A stretch of 64,000 bases of DNA, taken from assembly GCA_963855995.1 (NCBI GenBank), contig OY979720.1:17692139-17756138 (forward strand), in the 5' to 3' direction. Made by a program: the position numbers and the translations under genes. The stretch comes from Muricea muricata (taxonomy: Eukaryota; Cnidaria; Anthozoa; Malacalcyonacea; Plexauridae). Positions 26,328 to 39,600 of this stretch are shown piece after piece. Each line of letters begins with the position of its first letter. The stretch's first letter is position 1. Below the pieces are notes generated by a model, which ran no database searches, was not told the DNA's origin, and saw only the letters and a list, made by a program, of their open reading frames with translations.

Positions 26328-26410
26328 TTACAGATTTTTGCACTGTTGTTACAGATTTTTGCACTGTTGTTACAGATTTTTGCACTGTGTTACAGATTTT
26401 TGCACTGTTC
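26328..26410. repeat. Minisatellite, four units of 20-21 bp
   Basis: Unit TTACAGATTTTTGCACTGTTG occurs four times, one unit a base shorter. It is followed by a block (GGGA.TAACTGCACT to CCTTGTATATTATTA) that also follows one unit at about 28574 and two units at 29031-29070, so the unit number varies between members of one repeat family. Confidence 0.75.
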
Positions 26411-27604
26411 TGGGTGATGTTTGGGACTAACTGCACTCGAATCAACCAATCACAGCCCAGAAACATTTCCTTGTATATTATTAATTTGAAAATAAGTATA
26501 TTAGGAAATTTCTGTATAGCAATGACACGCGCGGATGTTTTGTGCACTTTTTCGATCAAGACCTCATTATAGTACTTTAATCCCAAAAAGTTCCAATTCA
26601 GTAATTTTCCAACGCAAACATTGTACAAAAAATCACAGAAAATCTACAATATAGTCATATACAATACCTGTTATTCCCTGACGAGCACCATATGTCGTAG
26701 CATTTAGTTTCCTTTAAAAGAAAGAGATGGATTTAATCGACATTTTTCGAATACAACAACCTGAAGAAGAACGGCCTACGCAACATACGGTTTCAATTCT
26801 TCGTTTAAAAAGGCCTAAACTAAATTTCGTTTAGCAACTATTCCCTAAGCTTTGTCGTCCATGAAAACCAAGTAAATATTTATACTATAACACGTCATAG
26901 CTACAGCCTAAAGCTCGTTTAACAGTTGTCGAAGGGAAAACCAGTCAAGGCTGATATTTCTCGACCATTGTGTTGATGCACGCTGTCGCATCGCCTGCAG
27001 TTCTGAAAGTCTTTTAAAACCCCAAAAGCTTGGACAAAAAAAAGAACAAATTGTTTTTAAAAATTACGTCTTTTTGCAAAGCACGAGTTCTGTTGCGACG
27101 GATTCTGTGAGAACTTCAATACGTCAACAAATCCTTTTTGGGACATCTGTTTAAGTCATTTTCTTCTTCTTTCCGACTTGGGCTCACATCCAGCGTTGAT
27201 TGGTCGGCAGTGAAATTAATAATAACGTTTTTGCAGTCACATCAGTGCTCACATCCACTGGTCACTTCTGGGACAAAATTATATGGTACAATATGGTATA
27301 CAAAGGAATCTCAACTCCGTGTTCACCATACGTTCCTCATGCACACCACAATCCTCATAGTGCAAAATTAGTTAACGCCCCAAAAATTCCTTAAATGTTT
27401 TAATTTTGAACACGTCCGAGACAAAGTAAAAATTTTGAAAATTGAAAATTTTTAACTTGGAACTAACATCATTATCTGAAAAAATTAGACAGGGGACGAT
27501 CTAAGTTCAAAGCGAAGTCAGAGGGGGATTACGAAGGGTTAGAGTGTTTGTAACTCCACGGTAATAAAAGTGATATCAAGTTCAGAATGGCATAATTGAG
27601 TTAT

Positions 27605-27867
27605 TTAACACACCGCTTTCACGTACAAGTTTCGGGAACGAGGTGAAAATAACGTCAATGTGTGAGTGGCAGGTGGATCCTTGATAATTTGTGTAAGGTT
27701 TCGTTCAGCAGATATACCGATCAGTGCTTTCTGTTCAGGGCTAGATTTTAACGAGTTACAGTTTAGATGACCAAGAACAAAAACCGGTTTTGCATGTAGG
27801 AGAGCTTGCATATAATTAGGTTCAAGAAAGGTCTCGAAACAGGCCACAGGACAGTCTGGAGGGCGGT
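27605..27867 (-). mobile_element. LINE endonuclease-domain fragment
   Basis: Minus-strand translation contains RPPDCPVACFETFLEP, VFVLGHLNCN, SPEQKALIGISAE and NLTQIIKDPPATHT, matching the region around the GDLN motif of APE-type endonucleases of CR1/L2-group LINEs. The motif's Asp is His here, and the rest of the element is missing, so it is a dead fragment. Confidence 0.75.
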
Positions 27868-28003
27868 GCGAAACATACATTGAACACAGTTATGACAATT
27901 AACAAAGTACATTTAATACAGTTAACCATATGAAGAACAGAGTACAGACAACATATGTACACCAAACAAAAAATTGCACATATTAACATACACAGTTTCA
28001 ATA

Positions 28004-28321
28004 TTGCTTGCATTCTTGTCTCGAACATCTCCTTTTATATATATTATTAACAAGTAATAAAAAACTTGTGGCGTCATTGGAAAACTCACTCGTGCCATAT
28101 TGGCAATATAAAACAGTTTCCAATTCAAATCTCCACACAATACATCATACTGCATAGTACCACAGTGCTACTTCATAGTGCTACAGCCGGCTCTGCAGTT
28201 AGCACAGATAAGAGCATTGTTTCGAAATAACATGCACGAGTGAGTTTTTCAATGACGCCACGAGTTTTTTATCACTTGTTAATAATATTAAAGAAGACGT
28301 TCGAAACAAGAATGCAAGCAA
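28004..28321. mobile_element. Foldback element with arms of about 90 bp
   Basis: The left arm (TTGCTTGCATTCTTGTC onward, about 28004-28096) and right arm (about 28232-28321, ending GACAAG-type words and AATGCAAGCAA) are inverted copies containing ACTCACTCGTGC / GCACGAGTGAGT and TTAACAAGTAAT / ATCACTTGTTAA. The right arm runs into the direct repeat at 28297. Confidence 0.6.
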
Positions 28322-29140
28322 TACAACTGTACTTACATCGCGATCGCTTCCCTTCACTTTTTCCTTTACGCCCATAACGTCGTGATAGATACGTGTAAAG
28401 TAGTCGGAACTTCCTAATAGTGATGTATTTTAATTGAATAAATAGATTTCGTTAAAAAACCAACCAAATTTGAGCACAATCGCTCTCAAATTCTACCCGC
28501 CATGTTTGCTTGTTTTGTTAAAAAAATTTGCACGTCCTTTTTCCTGCGTCAAATCTGATTGGTTCTTCTGTTGTTATAGATTTTGGCACTCCTGCTTGGG
28601 ATTAACTGCACTTAAATCGACCAATCACAGTCGAAATACCTTTCCTTGTATATTATTAGTGTAGGTAAAAACTCACTCGTGCATGTTATTTCCAAATTGC
28701 ACTCGAAACCATGCTATTACTTGTTGATAATATAAAAGAAAATATTCGAACAAGAATACGCGCAATACAACTGTACTTACATCGTGATCGCTCCCCTTCA
28801 CTTTTTCCTTAAAAACTTTAAATTTACGCCCATAACGTCGTAATAAATACGTGTAAGGTAGTCGGAACTTTCCAATAGTGATGTATTTTATTTAAATAAA
28901 TAGATTTCGTTAAAAACCCAGCCAAATTTGACTGCAAATCGCTCTCAAATTCCACCCGCCATGTTTGTTTTTTCTTAAGAAATTTTGCACTCCCGTTTTC
29001 CTACGTCAAATTTGATTGGCTCTTCTGTTGTTACAGATTTTTGCACTGTTGTTACAGATTTTTGCACTCCTATTTGGGATTAACTGCACTGAAATTGACC
29101 AATCACAGTCCAGATACCTTTCCTTGTATATTATTAGGAC
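28297..29140 (+). repeat. Two direct copies of a repeat of about 370-400 bp
   Basis: Copy 1 is 28297-28665 and copy 2 is 28741-29140. Both run from GAACAAGAAT..GCAATACAACTG through ACTGTACTTACATCG, CCCATAACGTCGT and GATTTCGTTAAAAA to CCTTGTATATTATTAG. The second has two units of the 21-bp minisatellite, the first one diverged unit. The end block is shared with 26328-26490. Confidence 0.75.
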
Positions 29141-29391
29141 TAAAACTAACATTGAATAAAATATACAATGTTATAACATCAAAGTGACAAAAGAAAAATG
29201 CTGCAAACATTACAAAATGGCTATCTATAAAGCCAATGCGTGGACAACTAATGGTGAATTGATAATCAGAAAAGAATTTCTAAACATTTTGTGCAAATAC
29301 GTTTTAAAACGTAAATTAAATTCACGTCCAAGCCCAGCACCTAAGCTAAGACGTAAGGATTTTTTTGCTAACGCAGTCCTTCGTGCATAAT

Positions 29392-29397
29392 TTTATT
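29392..29397 (-). promoter_or_regulatory. Poly(A) signal candidate of copy B
   Basis: AATAAA on the minus strand, 145 bp after the copy B stop. Confidence 0.5.
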
Positions 29398-29541
29398 TTT
29401 GTGAAGAAAAACTACACTTTCGTTACGCTGGTCATCAGTAATTACTCAAACTATACATAAAAGACTGCTATAGCAAAAAACTCCAGGTTTTATTGCCTAT
29501 TACGCTGACACTTCACACAACGTTTTCAAGGAGCTATTATG

Positions 29542-30584
29542 TCATTTCCCAGGCTTGTCTTTGATAATTAAGCGCATTTTCTGGCTCCGGTTGGTAAAGT
29601 TGTTATTTCGTGTGCACATGCCATAGTAGGTTCCTTGCTTGGTCAATCTCATCACGATACCAGCGAATGAAGGGCTGGCGTTGTTTAATTCATCGTCTAA
29701 CTTCTTTGTTGCAGTCTTTGCAACCTGGCTGGTCTTGTAATAACCCGACGATGCTAAGCTTGCTTCGATATCTTGGTAGTTCAAGGGCCCATCAACGAAA
29801 CTGTGAATGAGTTGTGCGGACTTGAGCAAATGGGAGCCGAACTGTGCAGGAAAGCTGTACGGAGCGTTACTCATTTGAACGAAGTTGTTTCTGTCCGTTC
29901 CTGAAACATAGAGGTATTTGTTAAAAATTGAATTCTTTTAAAAAATCTGAAGTTCAGAATTTACGTGCAGGTGGTGGCCAAATTTTGAATTATTCTTACC
30001 TCGGGTTCCTTGTCCGTCATTCCCGGCCGGATTAGTGTTGGCTCCTACAGAATAAAAGTAATCATCATCATCACCATCACCATCACCATCACCATCACCA
30101 TCACCATCACCATCACCATCACCATCACCATCACCATCACCATCACCATCACCATCACCATCACCATCACCATCACCATCACCATCACCATCACCATCAC
30201 CATCACCATCACCATCACCATCACCATCACCATCACCATCACCATCACCATCACCATCACCATCACCATCACCATCACCATCACCATCACCATCACCATC
30301 ACCATCACCATCACCATCACCATCACCATCACCATCACCATCACCATCACCATCACCATCACCATCACCATCACCATCACCATCACCATCACCATCACCA
30401 TCACCATCACCATCACCATCACCATCACCATCACCATCACCATCACCATCACCATCACCATCACCATCACCATCACCATCACCATCACCATCACCATCAC
30501 CATCACCATCACCATCACCATCACCATCACCATCACCATCACCATCACCATCACCATCACCATCACCATCACCATCACCATCAC

Positions 30585-30664
<80 letters not shown>

Positions 30665-33600
30665 ACAACATCAACATCATCATCATCATCTCCTTTTATA
30701 TAATTTACATACGATATATACCTTCCCAAGCCAGATGAATGCCGGCACTAGACGGTATCGTCAACCTCTTGGGGGTAAAATCATATTCTACAGCAGGGTA
30801 CACTTGAACAATATTCCCTCTCTTTCCCCTGATGTTCACATTGTAGATATCCATATTACGGGGTACATTATCCGGTCGTGAAGTCAAGAGGAACATATGT
30901 GACCTATCTTGGAAGGTACGTCCAAACTGGGCTGTGTTGATGGCCAGTCGCAAAGGAAGCTTGTTCAAAAGTTTTACGATTGGATTGTTCTTCAACAGCG
31001 CTCTTCTAAAATATTAATTTTTAGCCTACTTAACTCCGCCTGTTAGAAGAAAGTTGGACTCAGAACAGAAGCTCGGCAATTGAGAACCTGTAGACCCTTT
31101 GTAAAAACAGGCAATGTGATTAAAATGGTCTTAAACCCTTGAAAATATTTTTTCTTATTGAAGTATTTTTCAGTCATACATCGTGAAATTTGATTGAGTA
31201 CGTTTGAGTGACAAAATCTTGCAATTTATGCTGCCATAGCCACTCAAAAAATGTTTCCAACAGGTCAACATACAGGGTTTGAGCTGAAAAAGATTCAATG
31301 CAAACTAACATAAAGGTAATGTTAAACCTAGCTTTATTACGCACCAAGATTAGATTTTAATCTAAAAACCAAGAGTTTGAAGTGTGAAGCTTTTATAGTT
31401 GTCGCTTTTAAAATATACGCAGCTAGCTTTAATAAATAGTACTTTTTAACTTATATAACTATTTTTCATTACTTGACATTTTCATTTACAAAGAAATTAG
31501 TCATGTTAAATTTAATCACTCCTTCATAGAGTGATTAATCGAAAAAATTTAATGGTTTTATCTGCGACTAAGAGCCATAAACTTACTGTGGATCGTTCGT
31601 TGAAATGTTGTACCTAAAAAAAGACAACGAAATGACGCGCTTAAATTTCGACATACGTACAATTATCTCTCAAATTCGCACACATTAACTCTTTAGAAGT
31701 GAACGTAACTGATTTATGGAAAAAGAGACTGCCTTTACAATGAAATCATTTTATGAATAAGGATTTCTCTTTTATACTGAAAGTTAAGGTCTGATTTCAC
31801 GGCAGCGAAATTCTTCACGACAAACGTTTTTTGCGAAATAAGGGGGCTGCACTTCAATAATTGTATTGTTGAACATCCTCCTTGGTGAAGAAAACTTCCG
31901 CTTTGCCTGTGAGTTAAGAGAGAATTTAAAAGAATTAGTCATGTACAACCATCTACATTTCGCATGCACAGTTTCTCGCGAAGAATTTCACTGCCTTGGA
32001 ATGAAAAGATCTATTTGTTACGGCATAATTACGTTACACATATAACATGCAAAATGCCATGGGAGAATTTATTCAATCTTGAAATAATTCAAACAAAAAC
32101 CGCTAATTTAGACATGTTAGTATTAGCAATGCTGCAATTTTCTCTGAAGTACAATGGTATATTGGTGGTTCTGCACGTTTCGCATAGGATGTTTATGCAA
32201 TTGCCAAGAGATCCTTTTTTGTCTGTGCTTGTAGTGGTAACTGTAATGTAATATTGTAATCTATGTTTGCATGAGCCCTCTCGATGAGCTCTAAGCTCTT
32301 GGGGTAAATGTATCAAAATAATGTTTAAATAGAAGTAGGTAGGCCAATTAGCACCTTCCCGCACTGCACTTCGGGCAAACCGTTAGATTCAATCCGAGCA
32401 CAGTCTCTCTTTACCTGATTCGTAGAAAACATCTCTGTTCTTTCTGGGAAGGAAAATTTGGTAATTTCCACCTGTAGGTAAGAGGAGTGATAGCATACCC
32501 GTTGCCAAGGTGATTAGAACGCGAGTATGGAGCTGGGCGACATTGTGGTTTTTCCAAAGGAACGACACATTTCTTTTTTATTGTATATTCATCGTCATCG
32601 TAATCATCAGAACGATAAGCATACACCCACTTATTTCCTGCAGCTTCGCAGCTTGCCTGGCTTTTGTGCTGCGGTGCAGCTTCCAAGTAGTTGTGGTATT
32701 CAATCCACTGTCCTCCATGACTTGTGCAATCGTGTTCGTTGTTGTAGATTGAATCGTGTTTAAAGTCCTTGCCGTTTCGTGAGTATTTCTCCATGCATTC
32801 TCCTGCACATGTAAAAAGATATAAGCGACGTCATGTATCATAAATAGAAGTGTTTCATTGAACAAGATACCGAAACAGGATATTCTGTACAAAACGGAGA
32901 CGACGGCGAAGAGAGTCAGAAATTCCACCCGGGAGGAAGGGGGGGGGGAGTGGTAGGCCATGAAACTATTGGAGAAAAGTTTGAGGGCGATCGAAACATT
33001 TTCAAGTTTCGACTCAATGTTTATTTGCACTTGACCACGTGTAGTGAATGTAGCACTGGATGCTGATCGAAGGCAAAATGATTTTTGATAGCATGGTAAT
33101 TATCATAAATTAGTGTCAAAAATGTGTTAAATTCACTCCTCATCTGCCACTCATTAAACCTTTGCGTTCAATGATCATTCATGTAATATAGGCGCCAGCT
33201 ATACAGCGTGCTCACCTTTAGGTTTGACGTTAAAACTCTCGCTCTGGTAGTAGGGGCAGTCTTCTACCTTATCAGCCAACACGGCAATGTCAATCCAATC
33301 AGTTGGATGCCAGTAAGGATAGTAGTCGCGTTCTTCGGGACACTCATATCCAAACCGAGTACCACTCGGATTTTGACGAGTATATATACTTGTGTGCTTG
33401 CGTTGGAGGTTTTGACCAGCAAGAAAGAGACCTGTTGCGAAGAAAGATTTTTTAACATTCTACAAATGTCTGGTGGGGATTGTAGGACTTATACACCACT
33501 TATTCTCTTTTTTACTGTCCTTAACACCAAGTCCTGCTTTCAAGCAATTAGAGAGAACGTGTTAACGTATTGCATCATTGGGAGGCTTGTTGGCAAAGAC

Positions 33601-36600
33601 ATGGTTAGTAATTCCTGAGACGGTTAGTAATTCCTGACATGGTTAGTTATTCATGATTTTCAAAAATATACCTAAAATATATATAGATTTGGACAAGCAT
33701 GATAACGATAATAAATTTATCTTGACCTCATTTTCAAGTTCAAATGATTACAGACCGTTAACCTAATTATAAATAGCGTTTACAAAAAATTGCGCAAGCA
33801 AATTAACTACTCGTCATATGCGAAAGTTTCAAAATTTAAGAGTTCTAAAGCGTTCTATACAATAATCAAACATGCAAATTGACATTCAAACTAACAATCC
33901 GACAATTGTTTGTTTAAATGTCAGTTTGTAATTGCAATTTTGAATTTTAATTTTGAAATCTTAATTTGCAATTTATTTATCTATTTATTTGATAAATTCA
34001 TTTATTTATTTAATTAAAAAATGAATTTATTTATTTATTTATAAATTTGCTATCGTTACCATACTTGACCAAATCTACATCAAAAAGTTTATTGATAAAG
34101 CTAAAATATACAGCCTAGGAAATGTACTAAGAACAAAATCACAATTCAACATGACTTCGCCTGTTCACGCCTGGAGTTGGGTGTATACTTTGACTCTATC
34201 ACTTTTTTAATTACTGTTTTTTAGTTAAATATGTAGTTAATGGTTGTGATTGATTAGTTTGATGATTATTTTTTAGAACCAGCCCCAGGGGCGGGCTGTA
34301 TCAAAGGCGTTTAACATATCAAACGGTGGTGAAGTCAAATTTCAAAATTTTAGAAATTTTATATGTTGTACTAAATTGAACCTATGAGTTTGATGAAATA
34401 ATTATTTAGTTTTATGCATAATTGTTTTTCTAAGGTTAAAAAGAGTTAGATGGTTTGTTCATGCAATGTACAAATTATTCTTATATTTTTACTTATCCAC
34501 CATTCAGCTAGCTAAATGCCTTTGTTACAACTGCCACAGGTGAGCATAAATATGGCGATCGTTGGTCTGTCTGCAATTAATTATCTTACCATGGTTACGA
34601 TGTCTTTTGGTGCACTTATCATACCATGTCCATGGTTCAATAAGACCGTTAGCCATGGGTCTTGAATGTGCATTTTCTATACGATCTTTGTGTTGCTTAG
34701 CTCGAAATATCTGTCTCTGGTAAGTACTGGTAGTTTTTAATATACCTATAAGGAAATAATGACCATCTCGTTTTCTATACAGAATAAAAACGGGTGGAAA
34801 TATGTTTAGAAGCGTGCTAATAGCAGCAGTAATAATAACTCCTTCCCAGCTCAAGAATTTAAAAAATTAAATTTAAAGAAGTTTTAAAATTAGTATGCAG
34901 TCACTAAAACTGTTCCTTGCTGTTGTGGATTTTCACTGAATCCCATCTTCTCCTATCTGGCCAACGATTACCTTGGTCAAACATTAATCCCATTCCCACC
35001 TTCTGATTCTTTTCTCTGATTAGTCCAGTCCCATTTTAGAACTATTCTCAAGTTTTAGGAAAACATAGATTTGTATGAATCTAGAATCCAGTCCAAGAGC
35101 ACAGATGGAATCTTGCCTTCCCATCCAGCAAAATTAGACATGCAGCTCAAATTTTATCCCTTTAGGACAATGTACTCAGATAATTAAGAATTATTGGATG
35201 AGGCTGAGCAGGATATCGGAACTATTCAGACCGAGGTCAGCGTTATCTGCCGAAGCGAAGCTGAGGCAGATAATGCTGACCGAGGTCTGAATAATTCCGA
35301 TATCCTGCGAAAGCCGAATTCAATAATTCTTTTATTATTCATTTTGCAAGAAAAGTCTCAGCCATGTAAATAAAAATTAAAACAGACAATAAACCTCAAG
35401 TCAAACGTATATTTTCTACTTACAAATATGCCACAAGCTTGTCTCTTTTAACCGAAATAAACAGCAAAAGTATTAATGTTTTTTGAAACCTGCGAGGTAG
35501 AAGTTGACTGAAAATGTCCATAACGTATGTCTCTAAGCAAAATATGTACGAAATCTGTACGTTGTAAACGAAATCTGTACGTTGTAAACGTTGACAAATA
35601 ACTCTGATGGCGTGAGCACATGACAAATAAATCTCGTATTTGTCTCTGATGGCGTGAGCACATGACAAATATGATAATTATTTGTCATGTGCTCACGCCA
35701 CCAGCAAAATACGAAAAATTAATCGTAGGCTCTCAACCAATGAGAATGCAAGAATATACTGCAATGAATAATAATGTTCTCTATTCCCATATACACTAGA
35801 TAGCGCATCAGTATGTCAAAAAGTGAAGCCAAAAATCTCAGCGGTATCCCCTTAATAACGCGGTGATGGCCATATTGGTCGTTACCACTCATCAAAAAAA
35901 CGCAACAGAAAACAATATACTTTTCTGCATTTGTGTATTACATACTTTTTAGCAACATAAAAGAGCATTTACTGCCAACTTTACCCACTTCCGCAATACA
36001 AAAAACACAAATTATCATGCTCCAGGTCAACTCTGCGGGAACGACCAGCGCCTGCAATCAAGTTTATCATAGGGTTTTCCTCGCTCAACTTTACTTGCTA
36101 GGAAGATAACGGCAGAAGTGTGGCGGAAAACATCAAAGGTTCCGCCACGGGCTAGAGTTCTGTATTAGTTCTGAATATATACTATTCTTACCGTTTCGTT
36201 TTCTGTTAGGAATAAAGTTTGAGCCGATTTCACTTTCTTTATGTTCTTGACACATGTATTGCAATATAATTTGGCAATTGAGGTCAGCATCACCACACCC
36301 ATGCTGATTTGTCCACTCGATGTCCAAATAGGTTCCCGCCTCCGAACTCATCATATATTTCTAAAATTACATTTGACTACCGGTAGATGCAACCTTTCTA
36401 CGTTCATTTATATAATTATGTCGATCGAGTATTGCATTTGTAACACACAAAACTAGCTTAGCTTACATTTGTCGACGTGACAGATACATCAAAGTAAAAT
36501 GTTTGTGGAAACACTACGTAAATCTACTCTCGCATAGCTTTTGATAATGCTTTGCTGAGTTACGAATTACTATAAATGGGACATGGCACAAATATTTCCA

Positions 36601-39600
36601 AAGCTTTGGGATAGATTCTAGTTGCTGAGCGTACGGATTTTAATTCAACTTATCGAAATAAATCTTCATTGCACAAAAACTAGTACATACTAACAGCGAC
36701 TCTTTCAAATTTCATTTTTAATGTGGATAGTATATTTATTGAGTTTTGTAATAAAGTTAATATATGTGTATTTAGCCTAAAAAGCACCACCTTTGTGGAA
36801 TATGCTGGTAAATCTTCATTACTTCTAATATTATTATTACTGGTAATAAAATTAGGAGAACTGTGGAACATTATTTTATGAAATGATTTTGTATGAGGTG
36901 TGAAATTTGATTGTGTGAAGGGCAAGAAACAAATATTATGTTACAATAAATCTACATTAAGCTCTTTATTCAGTTTCTATTTCACAATTAAAGCACTAAT
37001 TAAATTAGAATTTCAGTAGAAGGGGTTCATTTTAGAAACTTCGTTATGCTCAGAAAGGAGGTACATAACGTACTTGATCACCTGCTCAACTTGATAAGAA
37101 TAATTTAATTAACGATAAGAATAATAACTTACCATATTGTTTTGGTCTTTTTCCAAATTAGACAAACGAGATAAATTTTCGCCAACGTTGTATCCCCCTT
37201 TGTCGTTATTCTAAACGAATTAGAAGAACAAGTGCTTGATTAACACAAAGCCATTTGGGAAACATACAGTTTCGCCTGATCCCACTGAGGGCTTTCTAAC
37301 AGTGATGTAACCAGGTTTTCGGGTCAAGGTGAGGTGAGGGAGTAATTTTAAGAAATTAACAAGGTGGGGAGGGAATCTAAACAGAGAAGGGTGATCACTC
37401 TGAACGGGGAGGGTCAAGAAAAAAAGAGCCCATTCGTGCTCTAGGTAATGTAGTTGTTGTTGGAACACGTAGAAGATTTAAAACATGCAGATATTAGAGA
37501 AAAAAATGGTTCAAATTGGTTCAATCATCCCTTTTTAGGGTCTCAGAAAGTTATAATTCTTCCCAGATTCCAATCTCCTTTCCTATACTGTTAATTTAAA
37601 CAAGTACCTGAACTTTTACCTTTCACAAGGTACTTGGGCTTGCTATCCACGCCTATTTGGGCTCAGTCGTTTTTATATATGGCTTCTAAACGTTAATACA
37701 TTACTGACCCCCGTATCACGAAGACTTGGCGTTTCCTAATGGACATGACAGACCTTTGACAATGCCAAGTCTGCCTAGTAAGACCTTAGAAGATCACATG
37801 AAGCAACATAATTTTTCAAACGATAAACAGTGCATGGGGTTACAAAAATTGTTATTGTTGAACATGACAGAACATTGGAAAATAGCACTTGGTAGTAGTA
37901 AGATGGTTGGAGTACTGTTCATAGATTTGAAGAAAGCATTTGACAGTGTAAACCATAAAATGATACTATGTAAAGTGCAGGGAATGGGTATCACAGGATT
38001 GGGTATTCAATGCACAAAGGTGGGATATGGAGTACCGCAAGGATCGCAGCTAAAACTGCGACTATTTAAGATATACGTTATTTATGTTCGCTGATGATAC
38101 CACCGGTTATGCGATTGCAAATAATCAGTTGAAATAATAATGGATAAATTAAATCAGTTGGCCAACGAAATGCATCAATGGTGAAGTAAAAAGGGGTATT
38201 CCTTCATATATGCACGACGTATATTACATGAATGTCCCGAAAGACCTACAGAATCTTTTTAGGCGCAATGAAAGAACAGGAAAAAGGAAACAGAGTTCTA
38301 ACATAGTTAGGTACAAAACTGAAAAAGGAAGAACTTCCATCGGATACAGAGGTCCGATTGCATGGAACCAACTGCATAAAGAGATCAAGAAAATAGTAAT
38401 AAAAATCAAATTTAGAATAAAAGTAAACAAGGAATAGCAACATGCATACGAGAGACTTTATATACTTTTAACAGAGATATAGATATGTTACTATTTTAGT
38501 TACTGTAGGTCCACATCAGCGTATTTGTTGACATAAATTTTCGTAATCTGCATCACCAAATAAATTATGAATGAATGAATGTACCTCGTCTTACAAACAT
38601 ACTCAGTATTATATTATAGAGTATTATTGTCTCGTGACTGACCTGTGACACAACGAATGGAGAGTGAGCGACCACAGAACCCGCACTACAAAATGTTGTT
38701 TTTTGGAGTATGTTTTTTTCCCTTATACTTTTTTAAATTGTTGCTGGTGTGCTTCGAGAGACGGCTGCTACGTTTATGATCAAGGAAAATCGAACAGTTT
38801 AATTAACTGTGTTACAATCAAGTGTAGAACAGATCGGATACTGCCGCAAGCATTTTCCTTAGTAAACTGGGATTATGTTTTAATTGTAGAAAAAAATCAG
38901 ATTCCTATTTATTAACGGTCTGATCGCAGTAGTTTTTAAAATTGCCCCATTTTAATGTGATATACAAGTACCTACATATAAGATTAACCCTAAATAAGCA
39001 TAGCATAATTACCTAACTCATTTTAAGCTCAGCTTTTTTTCTCTAAATCAATCAGCAATTATTGGTTGCGTATATTTTTTAACATTAAAGTCGATTAAGC
39101 ACATTCAGTTGGTCAGTTAACATCACACGAGAAACTTGATATTGGCTTTACAATAAGTTACCCGAGTGTTGCAATTAATACATTGCTAAACAGACGCGAT
39201 TTTCTCTAGTTTATTGCCCTGACATGACTCCCTTAAAATGTCTTTCATTAGCTGTAGGCGCGGCGGGTATGTGTTCTGCCCATTTTTCATAAAACCATGG
39301 CCATGGAAATTATTCTAAGATGCTGTTGAAGCGTTATAAGTTGTACCTAAAATTGCAAATCGTGTGGCAAAAATTACAAGTCGTATTTTCTTTGCGACAT
39401 ACATGCATCGTGTGTAAAATGTTTAGGGATTAACCAAACCAAGAATTAATGTGCGTGTATATAAGTATTTACGAGAAGCAATTGTTACACTGATGCATGT
39501 ATATCAAGGGGGAAATATCTGGATTTTGGCATTTTTTCAAACTAAACTACACTGTTTAATGTTAATGTTAATTTAATTTACTAACTTTGCCCGATTCAAA

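Larger units (their letters stand above)
23611..29541. other. Intergenic gap between copies C and B
   Basis: The 5.9 kb upstream of copy C and downstream of copy B is largely repeats: foldbacks at 25907-26031 and 28004-28321, a 21-bp minisatellite at 26328-26410, a LINE endonuclease fragment at 27605-27867 and a long direct repeat pair at 28297-29140. The plus-strand ORF at 24380-24841 is hydrophobic and AT-driven, without motifs. Confidence 0.6.

Noticed and set aside
26328-26410. Regular 21-bp repeats that could suggest a CRISPR array
   Set aside because: Units are directly adjacent with no spacers, in a eukaryotic repeat family.
29938-30738. Long ORFs encoding Asp-Gly, Met-Val and Ile-Thr repeats
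   Set aside because: They are frames of the CACCAT microsatellite in an intron of copy B, not genes.
33264-33458. Minus-strand ORF over copy B exon 5
   Set aside because: Wrong frame; the frame joined by the splice sites gives the family motif [16 protein letters not shown].
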